In this document: one piece after another, positions 6,692-11,436 of the stretch
How positions within the stretch are numbered: position 1 is the stretch's first letter
Layout: every line of letters starts with the position of its first letter
Source: an uncultured Rhodobacter sp.
GTDB taxonomy: Bacteria; Pseudomonadota; Alphaproteobacteria; Rhodobacterales; Rhodobacteraceae
Assembly: GCA_937901435.1 (NCBI GenBank)
Contig: CALGTJ010000004.1
Span: 1 to 11,436 of the forward strand
Length of the DNA stretch: 11,436 bases
Reading direction: 5' to 3'
Program-made: the position numbers and the translations under genes
The notes under the pieces: model-generated
Told to the model about the DNA's origin: nothing
What the model saw: the letters and a program-made list of their open reading frames with translations, nothing else
The model's database searches: none

Positions 6692-6763
6692 TGTCTGCCC
6701 TCTGTCGTTTCTATTTACGCGTTCTTAAGGCCCGTTAAGGGGCTGGCGCAAATTGTATATTTT

Positions 6764-6772
6764 TGTGGACAA
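6764..6772 (-). promoter_or_regulatory. DnaA-box-like 9-mer upstream of dnaB
   Basis: On the minus strand the bases read TTGTCCACA, one change from the DnaA box TTATCCACA. It is followed by the AT-rich AAAATATACAATT, the only AT-rich patch before dnaB and a likely place for its promoter -10 region. A single 8-of-9 match can occur by chance. Confidence 0.25.
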
Positions 6773-6862
6773 CCTTTCGTGAGGTCGCCTCTGAGTGCCA
6801 CCCTATAGTGGGGGTTTGGCAGCGGGCGCGTCAAGATGTAGTTGTTTCATAACGCAACTGCG

Positions 6863-6884
6863 CGGAAGGCCGCGTGGCCGTCCG
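6863..6884 (-). terminator. Hairpin downstream of pyrE
   Basis: CGGA-x-GGCC-loop-GGCC-x-TCCG forms an eight-pair stem with one mismatch and a 4-base loop (6872-6875), starting 31 bases past the pyrE stop. There is no T run after it on the minus strand, so it would be a weak or factor-dependent terminator, or an RNA 3' end stabiliser. Confidence 0.35.
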
Positions 6885-6915
6885 GTGGCGCCAACAGGTC
6901 TCTGGGGACGAATCG

Positions 6916-7596
6916 TCAGTCTGTTTTGCGGGCCTCTTGCCAAGCGCGCGGGTCGTTGAGGAAGGCCTCGACCTCGGTCAGGGTTTCTGCGTCAAAGGCC
7001 TGTTGGCGCTTGGCTTCGGCCAGTACGTCCCACCATGTGCACAGGTGGTGCAGTTTTATGCCGTGATCGCCCAGCGTTTTTTCGGTTTCAGGGAAAATGT
7101 CATAGTAGAAAACGACGGCTGTGTGACCACAACTGGCCCCGGTTTCGCGAATCGCATCGACAAAGGACAGCTTTGAGCCGCCGTCGGTGGTCAGGTCTTC
7201 GACCAGCAGGACCCGCTGGCCTTCGGACATGGCGCCCTCGATGCGGGCGTTGCGCCCGTATCCTTTTGGTTTCTTGCGCACATAGGTCATGGGCAGGGCA
7301 AGCCGTTCAGCGACGAGCGCGGCAAAAGGGATGCCTGCGGTCTCGCCCCCTGCGATATTGTCAAACGCCTCAAAACCTGCGTCGCGCATGACGGTGACGG
7401 TCATGAAATCCATCAGGGTCGAGCGGATACGGGGGTATGAGATCAGCTTGCGGCAGTCGATATAGGTCGGCCCCGGCAAGCCGGAGGCGTAGATATAGGG
7501 CTCGCGCGCGTTGAAGTGGACGGCCCCGATTTCCAGCAGCATCTGCGCCGAGAGGCGGGCGATTTCGTCTTTTGGGGGGAAGGAAGTGGGGATCAT
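6916..7596 (-). CDS. pyrE: Orotate phosphoribosyltransferase
   Basis: It joins orotate and PRPP to give orotidine 5'-monophosphate, the fifth step of UMP synthesis, in the cytoplasm. From the ATG at 7596 it has 226 residues. [12 protein letters not shown] (about 47-58) and the flexible catalytic loop KKPKGYGR (108-115) are typical of the enzyme. [13 protein letters not shown] (130-142) is the PRPP-binding motif with paired acidic residues. The [15 protein letters not shown] start matches the family and is preceded by GAGG about five bases upstream. A TTG 75 bases further up (7671) would overlap the end of pyrC and add 25 residues rich in Ala and Pro, so it is less likely. The gene follows pyrC by 59 bases on the same strand, and the two are probably one transcript. 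Confidence 0.95.
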   Translation of the reverse strand: MIPTSFPPKDEIARLSAQMLLEIGAVHFNAREPYIYASGLPGPTYIDCRKLISYPRIRSTLMDFMTVTVMRDAGFEAFDNIAGGETAGIPFAALVAERLALPMTYVRKKPKGYGRNARIEGAMSEGQRVLLVEDLTTDGGSKLSFVDAIRETGASCGHTAVVFYYDIFPETEKTLGDHGIKLHHLCTWWDVLAEAKRQQAFDAETLTEVEAFLNDPRAWQEARKTD

Positions 7597-7655
7597 TTTC
7601 GCCTCGCGTGCTGGTGGTGCCTGCTCATCCGCCCTTGCGGGCGTCTTCGCTGTCG

Positions 7656-8690
7656 TCAGGATAGGCTCCAATGGAGCGGGAAGCCGGGATCGAAGACGGT
7701 GACGGGCCCGTCCTGCGTGTCGATCTTGGCGGGGTATGTGACGGGGTCGCCTTTGGTCAGGGTGATCTGAGCCTCGTTCACGGGCAGGCCGTAGAAGGCG
7801 GGTCCGTTACGCGAGGTGAAGGCCTCTAGCTGGTCAAGGGCTTGATCCTGTTCAAAGATTTCCGCAAGGATCGACATCGTGTTGGTGGCGGTAAAGCATC
7901 CGGCACAGCCGCAGGCGTGTTCCTTGAGCGCATCGGTGTGGGGCGCGCTGTCGGTGCCAAGGAAGAAATGCGCATCCCCCGATGTGGCGGCCGTGCGCAG
8001 GGCGAGGCGGTGCTCTTCGCGTTTGGCGACCGGCAGGCAGTAATAGTGAGGCTTGATGCCGCCGACGAGGATATGGTTGCGGTTGATCACAAGGTGATGC
8101 GTGGTGATCGTCGCGCCCATTTTGTTTTGAGCCTTGACGTAATCGACGCCTTGGCTGGTGGTGATGTGTTCCATCACCACGCGCAGATCCGGCGTGGCCC
8201 GGCGCAAGGGGTCGAGGATGCGGTCAATAAACACGGCCTCGCGGTCAAAGATGTCGATATCGCTGTCGGTGACCTCGCCGTGCATGCAGAGCGGCAGGCC
8301 GATCTCTGCCATCCTCTCCAAAACGCCGCGCACATTGTCGAAGTTCTTGACGCCAGAGGCGGAATTGGTGGTGGCCCCCGCCGGGTAAAGCTTTACCGCC
8401 TTGATCAGACCGCTGGCGTGGGCGGCGGCGACGTCGTCAGGGTCGCTCTGTTCGGTGAGGTAGAGCGTCATCAGCGGCTCGAACACGGCACCCTCTGGCA
8501 GGGCAGCGAGGATGCGGTCGCGGTAGGCGGCGGCTTGTGCGCCGGTGACGACGGGGGGCACGAGGTTGGGCATTATAATTGCGCGCGCGAAATCACGGGC
8601 GGTTTCGGGCAGCACAGCCGTCATCATGGCGCCGTCGCGCAGGTGCAGGTGCCAATCGTCGGGGCGGCGGAGTGTGAGGGTCTGGGTCAT
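7656..8690 (-). CDS. pyrC: Dihydroorotase (PyrC type)
   Basis: This zinc amidohydrolase interconverts carbamoyl aspartate and dihydroorotate, the third step of pyrimidine synthesis. It has 344 residues, close to the class II E. coli enzyme. Metal ligands and catalytic residues are in place: His14 and His16 in HLHLRDG, the carboxylated Lys100 in [13 protein letters not shown], His137 in CMHGEV, His175 in MEHITT, and catalytic Asp246 in GTDSAPH. The [20 protein letters not shown] start fits the family. No clear ribosome binding site precedes it; in-frame GTG (8705) and ATG (8726) starts are possible but would add non-conserved residues. It is the first gene of a pyrC-pyrE pair and is divergent from the urease operon across a 185-base gap. 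Confidence 0.96.
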   Translation of the reverse strand: MTQTLTLRRPDDWHLHLRDGAMMTAVLPETARDFARAIIMPNLVPPVVTGAQAAAYRDRILAALPEGAVFEPLMTLYLTEQSDPDDVAAAHASGLIKAVKLYPAGATTNSASGVKNFDNVRGVLERMAEIGLPLCMHGEVTDSDIDIFDREAVFIDRILDPLRRATPDLRVVMEHITTSQGVDYVKAQNKMGATITTHHLVINRNHILVGGIKPHYYCLPVAKREEHRLALRTAATSGDAHFFLGTDSAPHTDALKEHACGCAGCFTATNTMSILAEIFEQDQALDQLEAFTSRNGPAFYGLPVNEAQITLTKGDPVTYPAKIDTQDGPVTVFDPGFPLHWSLS

Positions 8691-8823
8691 GGGCTCGGGA
8701 TACACAATCGCGCCGCCGTGGGCCATATGGAATCTGCGGCTTCCTGTATTGCCAAAAATATATGCGAGCCGCTTAGGGATTGATCGCGTGCCGGAATGTC
8801 GGCGGCAAGGCTCACTCGGGGGC

Positions 8824-8852
8824 TTGTCCGTTTTTTGCGGCGCGCATAGCCT
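8824..8852 (+). promoter_or_regulatory. Possible sigma-70 promoter of the urease operon
   Basis: TTGTCC (8824-8829) and TAGCCT (8847-8852) are separated by exactly 17 bases, including a run of six T. The matches to the consensus hexamers are 4/6 and 3/6. Transcription would begin near 8859, about 17 bases before the ureD ATG. The spacing is good but the -10 is weak, and nitrogen-regulated urease operons may use other factors. Confidence 0.3.
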
Positions 8853-8875
8853 GTGCGAACACAACTGGATGCCAG

Positions 8876-9700
8876 ATGTACGACACAGCGCCCCTTTCGC
8901 CCCAGATGCAGCGCGCCCGAGGCCGGGCGGCGGTGTCGTTTGTGGCGGGTCAGGCTGGCGCGCGGTTGGTGGATTTGCATCAATCCGGGTCGGCCAAGGC
9001 GATGTTGCCGCAGATGCACGGGGCTGCGCCCGAGGTGGTGTTTCTGAACACGGCGGGCGGGCTGACGGGGGGTGATCAGATGCAGTTTGCGCTGGATCTG
9101 GGGCCGGGTGTGACCGCGACTGCAACCACTCAGACGGCAGAGCGGGCCTATGCCAGCCACGCAGGGGTTGCGGATCTAAGCGTCGATCTGAGCGTGGGCG
9201 CAGGTGGGCGACTGGACTGGTTGCCGCAGGAAACGATCCTGTTTGACAAGGCGGGGCTGCATCGGCGCACGCGGGTTAGCCTGGCAGGTGATGCGCAGGT
9301 CTTGATGACAGAGACCGTGGTTCTGGGCCGTCATGCCATGGGCGAAGTGGTTGAAACTCTTGCGTTTCGCGATCACCGCGAGGTCTTGCGCGACGGTGTG
9401 CCGGTGCTGATCGAACCTTTGGCGCTGGACAGCGCGATCCTGAAACGGGCAGGGCAGACTGCCTTGCTGGGGCGCGCGCGGGCCATGGCCACGGTGGCCT
9501 TGATCGCGCCGGGGGCAGAGGATGCCGCGACGCGCCTGAGCGAGGTCACCCAAGACAACGTAGAGGTTGCGAGCAGCGGCTGGAACGGCAAATGTGTGGC
9601 ACGCGCGCTGTCGACAGACGCCTATGCGCTGAGGCTTTGGGTGGCGCAGGCCATTCAGGTATTACGGCCCGGGCCTTTGCCCCGGGTCTGGCAGAGATGA
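8876..9700 (+). CDS. ureD: Urease accessory protein UreD
   Basis: UreD (UreH) binds apo-urease and, with UreF and UreG, guides nickel into the active site of UreC. From the ATG at 8876 it has 274 residues, normal for the family. The conserved [12 protein letters not shown] (about 56-67) is followed by TTQTAERAY and the core [19 protein letters not shown], all typical UreD signatures. A TTG at 8780 in the same frame would add 32 Cys-rich residues with no family likeness, so the later start is chosen; its ribosome binding site is weak. It is the first gene of the plus-strand urease cluster and ends 13 bases before ureA. Confidence 0.93.
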   Translation: MYDTAPLSPQMQRARGRAAVSFVAGQAGARLVDLHQSGSAKAMLPQMHGAAPEVVFLNTAGGLTGGDQMQFALDLGPGVTATATTQTAERAYASHAGVADLSVDLSVGAGGRLDWLPQETILFDKAGLHRRTRVSLAGDAQVLMTETVVLGRHAMGEVVETLAFRDHREVLRDGVPVLIEPLALDSAILKRAGQTALLGRARAMATVALIAPGAEDAATRLSEVTQDNVEVASSGWNGKCVARALSTDAYALRLWVAQAIQVLRPGPLPRVWQR

Positions 9701-9713
9701 GGACACCGGAACG

Positions 9714-10016
9714 ATGAACCTGACCCCGCGAGAAAAAGACAAGCTGCTGATCAGCATGGCCGCCATGGTGGCGCGCAACCGGCTGGCGCGGGGCGTCAAG
9801 CTGAACCATCCAGAGGCGATTGCGCTGATCACCGATTTCGTGGTCGAGGGCGCGCGCGACGGGCGCTCTGTTGCCGATCTGATGGAGGCGGGCGCGCATG
9901 TGATCACGGCAGAGCAATGTATGGAGGGCATCCCCTCTATGATCCACGACGTGCAGGTCGAGGCGACGTTTCCGGACGGGACAAAACTTGTCACTGTTCA
10001 TCACCCCATACGGTGA
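9714..10016 (+). CDS. ureA: Urease gamma subunit
   Basis: This is the 100-residue gamma subunit of the (alpha-beta-gamma)3 cytoplasmic nickel urease, which splits urea to ammonia and carbamate. [13 protein letters not shown] at the start, [13 protein letters not shown] (23-35), the [13 protein letters not shown] stretch and the end of the chain ([15 protein letters not shown]) are the family hallmarks. The length matches enterobacterial UreA exactly. A GAGGAC / CCGGA stretch lies before the ATG. The beta subunit does not follow at once: a 90-codon gene lies between ureA and ureB. Confidence 0.97.
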   Translation: MNLTPREKDKLLISMAAMVARNRLARGVKLNHPEAIALITDFVVEGARDGRSVADLMEAGAHVITAEQCMEGIPSMIHDVQVEATFPDGTKLVTVHHPIR

Positions 10017-10068
10017 AACCTGTGCTAGCATCTGAGTCGCGCAACAGGACGGATGAGGACGCAAGCCG

Positions 10069-10341
10069 ATGATCCTGACAGTACTTTTGGGCGGATTGGC
10101 GGGATGGGGCGCTGTGAAGGCAGAGCCTGCGATCCGCAAGAAGCTGGATGATCTGTTGGTCGTGGACCGGGATCTGAGCGACGCCGAGGCGCGGGTGTTC
10201 TCGCTTGCCCTGTGTCTGTTCGGGGCCGCTGTGGTGGCGGCATTGGCGGATGAGGGCGATGCGATCTGGCTGACGCTTGGCGGGGTGCTTGGGGTGATGG
10301 GCCCCCGGCTGATCGCGCGGGCAAAGGCGGGACGCTCATGA
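10069..10341 (+). CDS. Small two-helix membrane protein between ureA and ureB
   Basis: A 90-residue protein I do not recognise. A hydrophobic Gly-rich start (1-14) is followed by a charged stretch with KKLDD and [10 protein letters not shown] (about 23-42). Two likely membrane helices come next, about 43-60 ([18 protein letters not shown]) and 65-82 ([14 protein letters not shown]...), and a basic tail (RAKAGRS). The size and layout resemble holin-like or small scaffold proteins, but I see no diagnostic motif. GAGGAC stands about ten bases before the ATG. It is 52 bases after ureA and 22 bases before ureB on the same strand, with codon use like its neighbours, so it is very probably co-transcribed. 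A role in urease membrane location, urea or nickel entry, or none, cannot be told apart. Confidence 0.75.
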   Translation: MILTVLLGGLAGWGAVKAEPAIRKKLDDLLVVDRDLSDAEARVFSLALCLFGAAVVAALADEGDAIWLTLGGVLGVMGPRLIARAKAGRS

Positions 10342-10363
10342 CATCAAGGAAAAGGACCAAGGG

Positions 10364-10669
10364 ATGATCCCAGGAGAAGTTATGACAGCGGCGGGCGAGA
10401 TCACGCTGAACGCGGATGTGACCGCAGTGACGATGCGGGTGGCCAACACCGGAGATCGCCCGGTTCAGGTGGGCAGCCATTACCACTTTGCCGAAACCAA
10501 CGCCGCGCTGGAGTTTGACCGCGCCACCGCGATGGGAATGCGGCTGGATATTGCTGCTGGGACTGCCGTGCGGTTCGAACCGGGCCAGACCCGCGAGGTG
10601 CAGCTTGTGCCTTATGGGGGCAAGCGCGAGATTTATGGCTTTAATCAAATGGTCATGGGGAAACTCTAG
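10364..10669 (+). CDS. ureB: Urease beta subunit
   Basis: The 101-residue beta subunit, which packs between gamma and alpha subunits in the urease trimer. MIPGEV at the start, [18 protein letters not shown] (about 29-46), the [18 protein letters not shown] stretch and [16 protein letters not shown] near the end are diagnostic. It is full length. An AAGGA ribosome binding site precedes the ATG. The expected next gene is ureC, but a Tat-exported hydrolase begins 29 bases downstream instead. Confidence 0.97.
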   Translation: MIPGEVMTAAGEITLNADVTAVTMRVANTGDRPVQVGSHYHFAETNAALEFDRATAMGMRLDIAAGTAVRFEPGQTREVQLVPYGGKREIYGFNQMVMGKL

Positions 10670-10698
10670 GGGCCGATCTTTGTCTGGGAGGGCAAGAC

Positions 10699-11436
10699 AT
10701 GTGTGATGTTTGCGTAATGAATGCAGTGAAAGACCGGATGCTCAGCCGACGCGACTTTTTCCGCGCTTCGGCGGCGGTGACGGCAACGGCGGCTGTGGGC
10801 GGCATGGTGGCCGCCCCTGCGGCGATGGCAGCAGGGCATGGCGGCATCGTGGATATGTCGCACAAGCTGGAAGAGGCGTTTCCGACCTTCTTTGGCGTGC
10901 CGGGCTTCAAAATGGAACAAGCGTTCAATTTCGCCGAGAGCGGCTTTAACCTGTTCAACCTTAGCATCAACGAGCACACAGGCACTCATATCGATTCCCC
11001 GATGCATTTTTCCGCTGACGGTCAGTCTGTGGACGAGATCCCGGTCTCGAACCTCGTGGTGCCGCTGTGTGTGGTCGATATTGCCGCCCGCGCGCAGGAT
11101 GATGCGGATGCACCGGTCACGCCCGATGATCTCAAGGCATGGATTTCCACCTATGGTGAGATCCCGGACAAAGCCTGCATCGCCATGCATTCTGGTTGGG
11201 CCAGCAAGGTTGGCACCGATGGGTTCCGCAATGTGGGCGCGGATGAAAAGATGCATTTTCCCGACTTTCACGTCGAGGCGGTGCAGATGCTGCTGGAAAC
11301 CGCGGCGGGCGCGATTGCGGTGGATACTTTGTCGCTGGATTACGGCATCAGCGGCGACTTTGCGACCCATTACGCCTGGCTGCCGCAGAACCGCTACGGG
11401 ATCGAATGCCTGACGGGGCTGGATCAGGTGCCTGCC
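10699..11436 (+). CDS. Tat-exported cyclase-family (PF04199) metal-dependent hydrolase (3' partial)
   Basis: The first 246 codons of a protein that runs off the right edge. Residues 14-45 form a clear Tat signal: SRRDFFR (16-22), then an Ala-rich hydrophobic stretch (23-42) and an Ala-Met-Ala cleavage site after 44, so the folded enzyme should go to the periplasm. The mature part begins GIVDMSHKLEEAFPTF and carries the metal-binding motif HTGTHIDSPMH (His93, His97, Asp99, His103) of the cyclase / kynurenine-formamidase / isatin-hydrolase superfamily. Before the twin Arg lies an odd MCDVC start with two Cys. GGGAGGG (10686-10692) is a strong ribosome binding site for this ATG; later Met codons at 10717 and 10738 are alternatives. 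It is 29 bases after ureB on the same strand, so it is probably in the urease transcript. The substrate is unknown. Confidence 0.85.
   Translation, partial: MCDVCVMNAVKDRMLSRRDFFRASAAVTATAAVGGMVAAPAAMAAGHGGIVDMSHKLEEAFPTFFGVPGFKMEQAFNFAESGFNLFNLSINEHTGTHIDSPMHFSADGQSVDEIPVSNLVVPLCVVDIAARAQDDADAPVTPDDLKAWISTYGEIPDKACIAMHSGWASKVGTDGFRNVGADEKMHFPDFHVEAVQMLLETAAGAIAVDTLSLDYGISGDFATHYAWLPQNRYGIECLTGLDQVPA

Noticed and set aside
7597..7671. Upstream TTG start of pyrE overlapping pyrC
   Set aside because: It adds 25 low-complexity residues not expected in the family, and the ATG at 7596 has a GAGG ribosome binding site.
7842..8783. 313-codon plus-strand ORF opposite pyrC
   Set aside because: Antisense to a full-length dihydroorotase with all catalytic residues.
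10666..11370. 234-codon minus-strand ORF opposite the cyclase gene
   Set aside because: The plus-strand frame has a strong ribosome binding site, a Tat signal and the metal motif; the opposite frame has a His/Arg-rich shadow composition.

Overview
The window looks like chromosomal DNA from an alphaproteobacterium of the Rhodobacteraceae (Roseobacter-type). The grounds are its high G+C content, the DnaB, PyrC, PyrE and ABC-F proteins that read like that family, a non-pyrrolysine trimethylamine-methyltransferase homologue, and GC-rich intergenic repeats of a shape I remember from these genomes. The assignment comes from memory and sequence character, not from a search.

Layout. (1) 1-1595, plus strand: the 3' part of a Uup-like ABC-F ATPase whose start lies outside the window. 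(2) 1705-4964, minus strand: an MttB-superfamily corrinoid methyltransferase and a group II PLP-dependent (aromatic amino acid type) decarboxylase. They are separated by a 317-base region that holds a possible 33-codon leader ORF, direct repeats, a palindrome and a GC-rich repeat. (3) 5201-6691, minus strand: the replicative helicase gene dnaB. (4) 6916-8690, minus strand: pyrC followed by pyrE, two enzymes of de novo pyrimidine synthesis, probably co-transcribed. (5) 8876 to the right edge, plus strand: the start of a urease operon, ureD - ureA - 90-aa membrane protein - ureB - Tat-exported cyclase-family hydrolase. ureC and the remaining accessory genes are expected beyond the edge but are not seen.

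How the genes fit together. PyrC and PyrE act at steps 3 and 5 of UMP synthesis. The urease genes encode two structural subunits (gamma UreA, beta UreB) and the UreD maturation factor. Two further genes sit inside this operon and are not classical urease genes: the small two-helix membrane protein and the secreted metal-dependent cyclase/hydrolase. They are the most interesting coding features here. The second main signal is a pair of nearly identical GC-rich hairpin repeats in opposite orientation, which enclose the methyltransferase/decarboxylase block; a diverged relative lies between those two genes. I see no transposase, integrase, CRISPR array, tRNA or rRNA. Most of the window is ordinary core genome, and I found nothing that amounts to a clearly new defence or mobile system.
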